Positions 1 through 6,544 of a stretch of 7,073 nucleotides of DNA are shown here, one piece after another (the stretch's first letter is position 1; every line of letters begins with the position of its first letter). Where the stretch lies: contig JAJYGK010000083.1 in NCBI GenBank assembly GCA_021790715.1, positions 1-7,073 of the forward strand, given 5' to 3'. Source of the stretch: Chloroflexota bacterium. Its GTDB lineage: Bacteria; Chloroflexota; Limnocylindria; Limnocylindrales; CSP1-4. The notes below the pieces were generated by a model. It had not been told where the DNA came from. It did no database searches and saw only the letters and a list, made by a program, of their open reading frames with translations. Both the position numbers and the translations under genes were made by a program.

Positions 1-447
1 CACGGAGACGTTGTCCGAGAAGAGCATCACGTGCCGGCCGCGTCTCAGGGCCAGGCGTGCCTCGCGGGCCGCATGCTCGCCGGGGACCGAGACGAGGACG
101 AGGCCGGCCTCGGGGTGCCCGTCCAGCGCCTCGCGGAGGCTGGCCGGTCGCGTGCCCCCGGTGTCCGGGTCGCCGGACGGCACGACCCGCAGCAGGCGTT
201 CGACCTCGGCCTCCACGGCCGATCGCGTGACGTCGCCCAGCACGGCGACCACGAGGTCATTCGGCCCCGCCCCCTCGAGGTCCGCGCCGCGGTACCCCTG
301 CTCCGTCAGCAGCGCGCGGTTCGCCGGCGTGCCCATGACGACCGCCGCGTCGGCGACCGAGTCGAGGGCCCGCAGCGTCTCGGAGAGACGCATGAGGCGG
401 ACCGAGTCGTGGTAGCTGTCGCGGTGGACCAGCACCAGCCGTCCCAC
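1..447 (-). CDS. fdrA: FdrA-family protein, N-terminal part (runs off left edge)
   Basis: This is an open frame of 149 codons, from a GTG at 445-447 to base 1, with no stop inside the window. The translation carries motifs I recognise from E. coli FdrA: DSVRLMRLSETL near residues 14-25, VMGTPANRALL at 37-47, SVPGEHAARE at 120-129 and MLFSDNVSV at 141-149. FdrA is about 555 residues and resembles the CoA-ligase (succinyl-CoA synthetase alpha) fold, so only about a quarter is present. The CoA-ligase core and any catalytic His lie outside. E. coli FdrA (AllF) with YlbE and YlbF is linked to oxamate transcarbamylase activity in allantoin catabolism. The GTG is 8 nt past the stop of the molybdenum-enzyme gene, with only a weak SD-like stretch, so the start is likely but not certain. 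No other start codon is seen close upstream in frame. Family identification is firm; the specific reaction here is inferred. Confidence 0.87.
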   Translation of the reverse strand, partial: MGRLVLVHRDSYHDSVRLMRLSETLRALDSVADAAVVMGTPANRALLTEQGYRGADLEGAGPNDLVVAVLGDVTRSAVEAEVERLLRVVPSGDPDTGGTRPASLREALDGHPEAGLVLVSVPGEHAAREARLALRRGRHVMLFSDNVSV

Positions 448-455
448 GGCGGCGC

Positions 456-3434
456 CTACCGGGCCACGGCCGGTTCGCCGGCCGTGCTGCCTGCCTGCCC
501 CTCGACCGAGCCGGACGCCCGGGCGGCCCGTTTCAGCCCGAGGTAGACCCGCTCCGCGTCCATCGGCAGGTCGAAGAACTCCACGCCCGTCGCGTTCGCA
601 ACGGCGTTCCCGACGGCGCTCGGGACCGAGATCATCGGGTGCTCGGCCACGCCGCGCGCGCCGTAGGGCCCTTGGGGGTGCGGGGTCTCGACGAAGAACT
701 GCCGCATCCGGTCCGGGATGTCGCGGGCGGTGGGGATCCGGTAGTCGGTGAACGAGTCGTTGAGGAGGCGGCCGTCCTCGAAGACGAACTTCTCGAGCAG
801 GGCGGACCCCACGCCCTGCACGACACCGCCCACCACCTGCGCCCGGCACTGCTGCGGGTTGAGCACCTTCCCGACGTCGAACGCGGAGGCCACGTCGAGC
901 ACGTGCACCTGGCCCGTGTCCGTGTCGACCTCGACCTCCACCCCGTGCGCGCCGTAGGTCCAGTTGAGCGCCGGCAGGCCCTGCCCCGTCTCGGGATCGA
1001 GGTTGGTGAGTCCCGTGGCGATGTACCGCCCCTTCCCGATGATCGGCCCCCCGACGCTCGTCCCGTCCGGGTACGTGTAGCCCAGGGCGAGCTCGGCGTA
1101 GTCGAGCGTCCGCTCCGGATGGCCCGTCGCCCACGCCCGGCCGTCGCGGCACTCGACCTGCTCCGGCGGCACGTGGAGCACCTGCCCCGCGAGCGCGCGC
1201 AGCTGGTCCAGGCACTCGCGCGCGGCCGCGATGACGGCATTGCCGCCCATCACCGCGAACCGGCTGGCGACCGTCTGCCAGTCGTACGGCGTGAACTCGG
1301 TGTCGCTCTCCCACGGGACGTGGATCTTCTCGAGCGGCAGACGAAGCTCATCCGCGGCGATCTGGGCCAGCGCGGTGTACGTCCCCTGCCCGTAGTCGAT
1401 GCCCGAGACGAGGACATTGGCCGACCCGTCGCCGTTGAAGAGGATGGTCGCCGAGCACGCCGTGGAGGTCGGCATCGCCGGTGCCTTGTGCAGCATGGCG
1501 ATCCCCCTGCCCCGGACCCTGCCCGAGCCGGGCGCGACGGGGTGCTCGGCCCGCCGTCCGTCCCACCCGATCGCCTCCGCCACCAGGCGCAGGCACTCGT
1601 CGGGACGGCCGTGGCCCTCGGTGACGAGCTCGCCCGTGATCGTCATGTCGCCCGGCCGGAGCAGGTTCCGGAGCCGGAACTCGACGGGGTCGATCCCGAT
1701 CGCGCGGGCGACCAGGTCCATGTTCCGCTCGATGCCCCACAGCACCTCGAGGTGCCCGAAGCCGCGGTAGGCGGTCCCGAAGACCCGGTTGGTGTAGACG
1801 ACGATCGAGTCGATCCGGCAGTTCGGGATCGCGTACGGACCGGCCCCCGCGTACGCGGCGGCCCGCCCGATGTTCACGCCGTAGTCCGCGTAGGCCCCGG
1901 CGTCCCAGAGATAGCGGACCTCCAGCGCCGTGATCCGCCCATCTGCGGTCACGCCGGTCCGGATCGTGCTGTGCAGGCCCTGCCGCGAGGGCAGCGTGTG
2001 GAACTCCTCCTCGCGCGTCGCCACCAGCCGGACGGGACGTCCGCCCGCGGCGCGCGACAGGCAGTACGCGAGCGGTTCCAGGTGGATCCCGGCCTTGCCG
2101 CCGAAGCCGCCGCCCACGTACGGGACGCGCACGCGCACGCGCTGCAGCGGGAGCCCGAACGCGCGGCAGAAGAGCTGCCGGACGGTGAACGGCGACTGGG
2201 CCGAGGTCACGATCTCCACCCGGCCGTCCGGGCGGGCCACCACGAGGGCGGCGTGCGTCTCGAGCGGGGCATGCTGGACGGGCGGGTTGGCAAAGCGGAA
2301 CTCGAAGACGCGGTCGGCCTCGTCGAACCCGCGCTGCACGTCGCCCCTGCGGATCTTCTGGTGGTGGGCGACGTTGTGTCCGGGCTCCGGGAAGAAGACG
2401 CCCCGCATCCACGCGTACCGCGCGAGATCCGGATGGACCTGCGGGGCGCCCTCGGCGAGCGCCGCCTCGACGTCCAGTACTGGCTCCGTGGGCTCGTACT
2501 CGACCCGGATCGCCGCGCACGCGGCCTCCGCCTCGGTCGCGGTATCCGCGGCGACGGCCGCCACCGCCTCGCCGGCGTACCGCACGACGTCCCGGGCGAG
2601 GACCGGCTTGTCCTCCATGTAGAGGCCGAGCCTCACGTCCACGTCCGCGCCGGTGAGGACCGCGGCGACGCCGGGCATGGCGGCGGCGCGGGACGTGTCG
2701 ATACGGCGGATCCGCGCCGCGGCGTGCGGCGATGTCACGAGTCGCGCGTGGAGCATGCCGGGGACCGCCAGGTCGCGAACGAACGCCGCGGTCCCCATGA
2801 CCTTGGCCGGACCGTCGATCCGGGGCACGGCCGTGCCGACGAACGGCGCACCGGATCCCGGGGCGGTCGGGACTGCGGGCTCGGGGCCGCCGGCGGGTCC
2901 GGTGCCGCCGGCGGGTCCGGTGCCGCCCTTCCCGACCCCGGCCTCACGCGACGCGCCGCGACCTCGCGCGACCGTCTCCACGGCCTCGATGACCGGCTCG
3001 TAGCCGGTGCAGCGGCAGTAGTTTCCGGCGAGGGCCTCGACGATCTCGTCGCGACCCGGGGCGGGGTTCGCCCGCAGCAGTGCGCGCGCCGAGTTGACGA
3101 TCCCCGGGGTGCAGAAGCCGCACTGGATCGCGCCCCGGTCGATGAGCGCGGACTGGAGGTCCGACAGCCGCGGGCCGGCCGGGCCGGGCAGCGCCTCCCC
3201 CTCCGCCGTCTCCACCGTCGCCCCGTCCACCTCGACCGCCAGCACCAGGCAGGCGTCGACCGGCTGGCCGTCGAGGATCACGGTGCACGCGCCGCATTCA
3301 CCGACACCGCAGCCCAGCTTCACGCTGTCCAGGTGCAGGTCGTCGTGCAGCAGGTCGACCAGGCGACGCTCGGCGGGTACGTCGAGGGTCCGCGTGCGGC
3401 CGTTGACCGTCAGCGTCACGGCATGGAGGGTCAT
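456..3434 (-). CDS. Molybdenum hydroxylase, fused [2Fe-2S] and molybdopterin-binding subunit (xanthine dehydrogenase family)
   Basis: This 992-residue protein joins the small iron-sulfur subunit (about residues 1-160) to the large molybdopterin subunit (about 195-970). The plant-type [2Fe-2S] cluster is held by C42, C47, C50 and C62, and the second, helical-domain cluster by C105, C108, C140 and C142. A Gly/Pro/Ala linker follows (about 165-195). Moco-domain motifs include Q413, GGGFGGK at 441-447, AYRGFG at 555-560, DYGQGTYT at 680-687 and the catalytic Glu E931 in GARGVAEHP. The AYRGFG loop is not the VAYRCSFR loop of CO dehydrogenase, so CO oxidation is unlikely. The enzyme should hydroxylate an N-heterocycle or aldehyde in the cytoplasm and pass electrons through both clusters to the FAD subunit encoded just upstream. 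The start overlaps that gene's stop (ATGA), with a GGGGAG ribosome site 6 nt upstream. FeS-Moco fusion recalls Desulfovibrio aldehyde oxidoreductase, but that enzyme has no flavin. The substrate is unknown. Confidence 0.95.
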   Translation of the reverse strand: MTLHAVTLTVNGRTRTLDVPAERRLVDLLHDDLHLDSVKLGCGVGECGACTVILDGQPVDACLVLAVEVDGATVETAEGEALPGPAGPRLSDLQSALIDRGAIQCGFCTPGIVNSARALLRANPAPGRDEIVEALAGNYCRCTGYEPVIEAVETVARGRGASREAGVGKGGTGPAGGTGPAGGPEPAVPTAPGSGAPFVGTAVPRIDGPAKVMGTAAFVRDLAVPGMLHARLVTSPHAAARIRRIDTSRAAAMPGVAAVLTGADVDVRLGLYMEDKPVLARDVVRYAGEAVAAVAADTATEAEAACAAIRVEYEPTEPVLDVEAALAEGAPQVHPDLARYAWMRGVFFPEPGHNVAHHQKIRRGDVQRGFDEADRVFEFRFANPPVQHAPLETHAALVVARPDGRVEIVTSAQSPFTVRQLFCRAFGLPLQRVRVRVPYVGGGFGGKAGIHLEPLAYCLSRAAGGRPVRLVATREEEFHTLPSRQGLHSTIRTGVTADGRITALEVRYLWDAGAYADYGVNIGRAAAYAGAGPYAIPNCRIDSIVVYTNRVFGTAYRGFGHLEVLWGIERNMDLVARAIGIDPVEFRLRNLLRPGDMTITGELVTEGHGRPDECLRLVAEAIGWDGRRAEHPVAPGSGRVRGRGIAMLHKAPAMPTSTACSATILFNGDGSANVLVSGIDYGQGTYTALAQIAADELRLPLEKIHVPWESDTEFTPYDWQTVASRFAVMGGNAVIAAARECLDQLRALAGQVLHVPPEQVECRDGRAWATGHPERTLDYAELALGYTYPDGTSVGGPIIGKGRYIATGLTNLDPETGQGLPALNWTYGAHGVEVEVDTDTGQVHVLDVASAFDVGKVLNPQQCRAQVVGGVVQGVGSALLEKFVFEDGRLLNDSFTDYRIPTARDIPDRMRQFFVETPHPQGPYGARGVAEHPMISVPSAVGNAVANATGVEFFDLPMDAERVYLGLKRAARASGSVEGQAGSTAGEPAVAR
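2887..2927. repeat. 18-bp tandem repeat encoding the interdomain linker
   Basis: The unit ccgccggcgggtccggtg occurs twice without a mismatch (2887-2904 and 2905-2922), followed by the first five bases of a third copy. It is in frame with the molybdenum-enzyme gene and encodes GGTGPA twice, inside the flexible Gly/Pro/Ala linker between the iron-sulfur and molybdopterin domains. It probably arose by slippage or unequal recombination and is tolerated because the linker is unstructured. Confidence 0.9.
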
Positions 3435-4300
3435 CGCTCACTCCCCGCGCCCGCGAGCAGCCGTGCGGCGAGGCGCCGGCACAGCAGGGCGGTCATGTCG
3501 CGCCGGTACTCGGCGGAGGCCCGGACGTCGTCGATCGGGCGGATCCGCTCCAGTGCGATCCGTGCGACGCGGTCGCCGGCTCCCTCCGCGTCGAGACCCG
3601 CCAGCCCGACGGGCGGCAGGAGGATCGGGACAGGCCCGCAGCTCCCGATCGCCACGCGCAGCGTCTCCGGGCCGTCGAGCGGCGCCTCCGGGCCGTCGAG
3701 CGCCGCTGCCGCGTTGACGAGCGCGAGGTCGTGCCCGAGGCCCCGCCTGATCTTCTCGAAACCGCTCGCGCCCGGTCGCGCGGGCCTCGGGATGCGGATC
3801 GAGGTGAGGATCTCGCCCGGTTCGATGCCGGTCGCCTTCACGCCCCGGAAGAAGTCCTCGAGCGGCAACCGGCGTTCGCCGTGCGCCGAGGCGAGGCAGA
3901 CCTCGGCGCGGAGGACCAGCAGCGGGGGTGCCGTGTCCATGCACGGCGATGCGTTCACGAGGTTCCCGCCCAGCGTGGCCCGCGTCCGAACCTGGAGCGA
4001 GCCCACCGCCCGTGCGCCCTCCGCCAGGGCGGGGAACGCGGCGGCGATGCGCGGATCCGAGGCGATCGTCGCGAGCGTGGCGCAGGCGCCCACGACCAGG
4101 TCGCCGTCGCCGGTCCAGCCCACCCGCCCCAGCTCCGGGATCCGCTTGACGTCGACCACGAGCTCCGGCCGCGCGACGCCGGACCGGAGGCCCACGAGCA
4201 GGTCGGTGCCGCCGGCGAGCACGCTGGCACCCGGAGCGGCCGCGAGCAGCCGTGCCGCTTCGCGCAGCGTGGTGGGACGCTCGTAGCGAAAGCCGCCCAT
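3431..4300 (-). CDS. Molybdenum hydroxylase FAD-binding subunit (CoxM/xanthine dehydrogenase family)
   Basis: This 289-residue protein has the usual length of the medium subunit of CO dehydrogenase/xanthine dehydrogenase-type enzymes. FAD-binding motifs are AGGTDLL at 29-35 and TLGGNLVNASP at 109-119, the latter matching the family's TIGGN segment. The C-terminal part (about 180-285) resembles the CO dehydrogenase flavoprotein C-terminal domain. I see no [4Fe-4S] insertion of the 4-hydroxybenzoyl-CoA reductase type. It should take electrons from the [2Fe-2S] clusters of the fused partner gene and pass them to NAD+, a quinone or another acceptor. The ATG at 4298-4300 has a GGGGAGG site 4 nt upstream, and the protein begins directly with the typical FRYERPTTLREA opening, so the start is well supported. 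The TGA stop overlaps the ATG of the next gene by 4 nt. An in-frame 21-bp duplication lies around residues 199-212. Confidence 0.94.
   Translation of the reverse strand: MGGFRYERPTTLREAARLLAAAPGASVLAGGTDLLVGLRSGVARPELVVDVKRIPELGRVGWTGDGDLVVGACATLATIASDPRIAAAFPALAEGARAVGSLQVRTRATLGGNLVNASPCMDTAPPLLVLRAEVCLASAHGERRLPLEDFFRGVKATGIEPGEILTSIRIPRPARPGASGFEKIRRGLGHDLALVNAAAALDGPEAPLDGPETLRVAIGSCGPVPILLPPVGLAGLDAEGAGDRVARIALERIRPIDDVRASAEYRRDMTALLCRRLAARLLAGAGSER
3665..3706. repeat. 21-bp in-frame tandem duplication in the FAD subunit gene
   Basis: Two adjacent 21-bp copies, 3665-3685 and 3686-3706, differ at one base. Read on the minus strand they give two rounds of a seven-residue Gly-Pro-Glu/Leu-Asp unit (LDGPEAPLDGPE, about residues 201-212). 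This falls after the FAD-binding domain, in what is probably a surface loop at the junction to the C-terminal domain. The near-identity suggests a recent slippage event that kept the reading frame. Confidence 0.88.
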
Positions 4301-4332
4301 GGCCCCTCCCCGCCGGACCCGCCGCCCGGCCG
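4301..4332 (-). promoter_or_regulatory. Intergenic gap with strong ribosome binding site for the FAD subunit
   Basis: This 32-nt gap is the longest between genes in the operon and separates the CoA-type genes from the molybdenum-enzyme genes. Its minus-strand sequence ends in GGGGAGGGGCC just before the ATG, a good Shine-Dalgarno match. It allows independent translation initiation of the molybdenum-enzyme subunits. It is too short and too GC-rich to show a convincing promoter or terminator. Confidence 0.6.
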
Positions 4333-4671
4333 CTATGCCGTCCCGAAGACGAGACCCTCCACCTCGCGCCCGCCGATCTCGCGCACGACGCCGACGGTCG
4401 CCCGGACGCGCGCGCCGGTGACCGGCTCGTCGATGTCGAGGCGGCCCATCGCCCGCACGCCCATGTCGAGCTCGACGATGCCGAGCGTGAGGTACAGCTG
4501 TGCGTAGTCGAGCGGGAGCGCGTAGACGCGCGTCCAGGTGAGCAGCGTGCCCTCGCCCTCGATCGGCACCGGATCGAAATCCCGGCAGTGACAGGCCGGG
4601 CAGTAGAAGTGGGTCGGATAGGAGAGCCTGCCGCAGCTGCGGCAGCGGGCCGCGTCGACCGTTCCTGCCAT
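4333..4671 (-). CDS. DUF35 zinc-ribbon/OB-fold protein, probable partner of the thiolase-fold enzyme
   Basis: This small protein has 112 residues from the ATG at 4671, or 114 from a GTG at 4677 that would overlap the thiolase stop (GTGA). It has an N-terminal zinc ribbon with two CxxC pairs (CRSCG and CPAC, about residues 10-27). An OB-fold-like part follows, with EGEGTLLTWTRVY near 39-51 and a strand ending in LGIVELDMG. This is the layout of DUF35 proteins, which bind thiolase-superfamily enzymes. In archaea one links acetoacetyl-CoA thiolase to HMG-CoA synthase, in toluene degraders BbsA pairs with BbsB, and in steroid degradation ChsH2-DUF35 pairs with the aldolase Ltp2. Lying directly after the thiolase-fold gene, it very likely forms a complex with it and helps present CoA thioesters. 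A GGGGGG run 7 nt upstream favours the ATG start, but the GTG cannot be excluded. Confidence 0.9.
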   Translation of the reverse strand: MAGTVDAARCRSCGRLSYPTHFYCPACHCRDFDPVPIEGEGTLLTWTRVYALPLDYAQLYLTLGIVELDMGVRAMGRLDIDEPVTGARVRATVGVVREIGGREVEGLVFGTA

Positions 4672-4673
4672 GG

Positions 4674-5858
4674 TCACACCCCCCGCTCGAGCACGGTCGC
4701 GAGGACGTTGTTGCCGAAGCCCCCGAAGTTCAGCGCGAAGCCGTGCCGCGGATCCCCCGGCACCTGGTAGTTGCCTGCCTCTCCGCGGAGCTGGCGCACG
4801 AGCTCAACGATCTGCGAGACCCCGGTGTTGCCCACGGGATGACCGCGCGCCTTGAGCCCGCCCGACGGGTTGATCGGCAGTCGGCCGTCGATCCGCGTCT
4901 CCCCGCGCTCGAGTGCGCCGGCCGCCTCGCCCCGCCCGAAGAACCCGGCCTCCTCGCTCTCCGCGATCTCGAGGATGGTGAAGGCGTCGTGCAGCTCCGC
5001 GACGTCCACGCCCGACGGCTCGATGCCCGCCATGGCGAACGCGCGCTGGGCCGCAAGCCGGACGGCGGGCAGCTCGGCCGGGTCGGGTCGCTCGTGGACC
5101 GCCTGGCAGTCGGTGGCCTGGCCGATGCCGGCCACCCGGACCGGCGTCCTCGCGAGCTCTCCGGCCATCTCGGCCGGGGCCAGCAGGACGGCCGAAGCCC
5201 CGTCGCTCACCGGGCAGCAGTCGAAGAAGCGCAGCGGGTCCGCGATGAAGGGGTTGTTCATGAAGGCATCGGGGCCGGTCAGGATCCCCTCCATGGTCAC
5301 CGGCGTCTGCAGGTGCGCCCGCGGGTTGCGTGCCCCGTTGGCATGGTTCTTGATGGCGACCATCGCCAGGTGTTCCGGCCGGATCCCGTGGCGCTCCATG
5401 TACAGGCGCGCGAAGAGGCCGGCGAGTGCGGGCAGGGTCACGCCGTACACGTACTCCGCGTAGCGGTGCGAGAGGTAGGAGACGAACTCCGTCGACTCGA
5501 ACGCGTTGACCTCCTGCATCCGCTCACCGCCGCAGACGAGGACCAGGTCGCACATCCCGGAGGCCACCGCCTGCACGCCGTGCTTGACGGCGCTCGCGCC
5601 CGAGGCGGGGCCGTTCTCGATCGTCTCCGCGGCCGCCGGGAAGACGTTCAGGCGGTCCACCAGCGCGCTGGCGAGGCCTGCCTGCCGGTTGTTGCGGACG
5701 GAGCCCATGTTGGCCACGTAGACCGCGTCGATCCGGCGGTCTCCCAGGCTGGCGTCCCCGAGCGCCTCGTTCGACGCCTCGCACATCAGCTTGAGCAGGC
5801 TCCACTGTGACCGACCGAACTGGGTGGAGCCGGCGCCGACGATCGCGACGTCCCTCAT
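4674..5858 (-). CDS. Thiolase-fold enzyme (SCP2/archaeal type) lacking catalytic cysteines
   Basis: This 394-residue protein has the length and layout of SCP2-type and archaeal thiolases. It opens with MRDVAIVGAGSTQFGR and contains CCPVSDGASAVLL at 214-226, HDAF at 290-293, NPSGGLKARGHPVGNTG at 330-346 and NFGGFGNN at 377-384. The histidines of HDAF and GHPVG (H290, H340) are kept. The nucleophile position, usually Cys in N-x-C-A-S-G, is Pro84 (ENGPASG; codon CCC at 5607-5609). The C-terminal Cys of the GLGGAC-type motif appears to be Asn384. Ordinary thiolysis or Claisen condensation through an acyl-Cys is therefore unlikely. The Ltp2 steroid aldolase shows that this fold, with a DUF35 partner, can carry a rebuilt active site. 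The ATG has GGAGG 7 nt upstream and overlaps the previous gene's stop by ATGA. Databases would probably label it acetyl-CoA acetyltransferase or thiolase; the actual reaction is unknown. Confidence 0.92.
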   Translation of the reverse strand: MRDVAIVGAGSTQFGRSQWSLLKLMCEASNEALGDASLGDRRIDAVYVANMGSVRNNRQAGLASALVDRLNVFPAAAETIENGPASGASAVKHGVQAVASGMCDLVLVCGGERMQEVNAFESTEFVSYLSHRYAEYVYGVTLPALAGLFARLYMERHGIRPEHLAMVAIKNHANGARNPRAHLQTPVTMEGILTGPDAFMNNPFIADPLRFFDCCPVSDGASAVLLAPAEMAGELARTPVRVAGIGQATDCQAVHERPDPAELPAVRLAAQRAFAMAGIEPSGVDVAELHDAFTILEIAESEEAGFFGRGEAAGALERGETRIDGRLPINPSGGLKARGHPVGNTGVSQIVELVRQLRGEAGNYQVPGDPRHGFALNFGGFGNNVLATVLERGV

Positions 5859-6544
5859 ATCCGGGCCTCCAGGGTGTCCTCGACCTGGACGAGCATCGTC
5901 CGCAGGTCGGGCTCGCGAATGGGGTACGAGGCCCGCAGCAGCTCGTCGGAGACCGGGCGACTGCCGCTCACCAGGCGCGGCTTCGCCCGGAAGTAGGTCT
6001 CGCGCGTGAGGACCCAGGACGACGCGCCGCCGAGCTCGTGCTGGATCTCGAACTTCGGGTCGAGCGGGTACTCGATCATCCACCGCCGGTGCCCGATCGG
6101 GCTCTCGGCGACGATCCAGACCTCGTCCTGCCCGAGGTACTCGATGTGGTGCTCCATCTTGGAGGCGAAGAGGTGCGCGCCGATGCGCAGGCCGCGCCGG
6201 AGCGCGAGCGTGTGGTAACTGATGCCGTGCGCGCGGTCGAACATCCGGCCGTTCACGATCCCGGCCAGGACGCCGTCGATCGCGCCGACGAGGCAGTACT
6301 CGTCGCGCACCCGGTGGACCTTCCACCCGAGCAGCTCGGCGAAGAGGCGCGCCGCCACGATGTCGTAGAAGTCGCGGTGCAGCCAGGTCAGCGGCTGGAT
6401 CCAGTGCAGGATCGTATCGACCTCGTCGACGAGGGCGGGTCGCACCACCATGACCTCGCCGCTCGCCAGCACGATCGCCTTGGGCGGGTACGGCGCCATC
6501 TCCAGCGCCGGCGGCCGCAGCATGGCCTCGAGTTCGTCGACCAT
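5855..6544 (-). CDS. GNAT-like acyltransferase-fold protein
   Basis: This 229-residue protein is probably related to GNAT N-acetyltransferases. GNAT-like elements are a first strand and helix MVVRPALVDEVDTIL (about 32-46), a central strand YCLVGAIDGVLAGIV (about 83-97), and a helix-start segment LALRRGLRIGAHLFASKMEHHIEYLG (about 113-138). The last resembles the acetyl-CoA pyrophosphate loop R/Q-x-x-G-x-G/A, but with Arg where the middle Gly is expected, so acyl-CoA binding is uncertain. The substrate is unknown. The ATG at 6544 is chosen for its GGAGG site 5 nt upstream. The same frame stays open to the right edge, and third-position GC remains fairly high up to about 6787, so starts at 6787 or 6844, giving a longer Pro/Glu/Arg-rich N-terminus, are possible. 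The stop overlaps the thiolase start (ATGA), tying it to the CoA-enzyme part of the operon. Gene reality is strong; the family assignment is moderate. Confidence 0.72.
   Translation of the reverse strand: MVDELEAMLRPPALEMAPYPPKAIVLASGEVMVVRPALVDEVDTILHWIQPLTWLHRDFYDIVAARLFAELLGWKVHRVRDEYCLVGAIDGVLAGIVNGRMFDRAHGISYHTLALRRGLRIGAHLFASKMEHHIEYLGQDEVWIVAESPIGHRRWMIEYPLDPKFEIQHELGGASSWVLTRETYFRAKPRLVSGSRPVSDELLRASYPIREPDLRTMLVQVEDTLEARI
5866..5870 (-). promoter_or_regulatory. Shine-Dalgarno site of the thiolase-fold gene
   Basis: A GGAGG on the minus strand lies 7 nt from the ATG at 5856-5858, inside the end of the GNAT-like gene. It fixes the start at MRDVAIVGAG, which is also where thiolase homology begins. 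It rules out the much longer upstream reading of the same frame as translation of this gene. Confidence 0.75.

Noticed and set aside
11..546. Two overlapping plus-strand frames at the left edge.
   Set aside because: They are opposite the FdrA frame and the end of the molybdenum enzyme; composition is Arg/Ser/Ala-rich without motifs.
456..3434. Annotation of the large subunit as CO dehydrogenase (CoxL form I).
   Set aside because: The active-site loop reads AYRGFG, not the Cys-containing AYRCSFR loop needed for the Cu-Mo centre.
639..4286. A 1215-codon open frame on the plus strand, antisense to the molybdenum-enzyme genes.
   Set aside because: Its translation is Arg/Val/Asp-rich with no recognisable motif, and it lies wholly opposite two clearly identified genes. 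Long antisense frames are common in very GC-rich genomes.
4301..4332. Terminator between the DUF35 and FAD subunit genes.
   Set aside because: No stable stem followed by a T-run; the gap is mostly ribosome-site sequence.
4743..5810. A plus-strand open frame opposite the thiolase gene.
   Set aside because: No motif, and exactly antisense to a well-supported gene; a compositional shadow.
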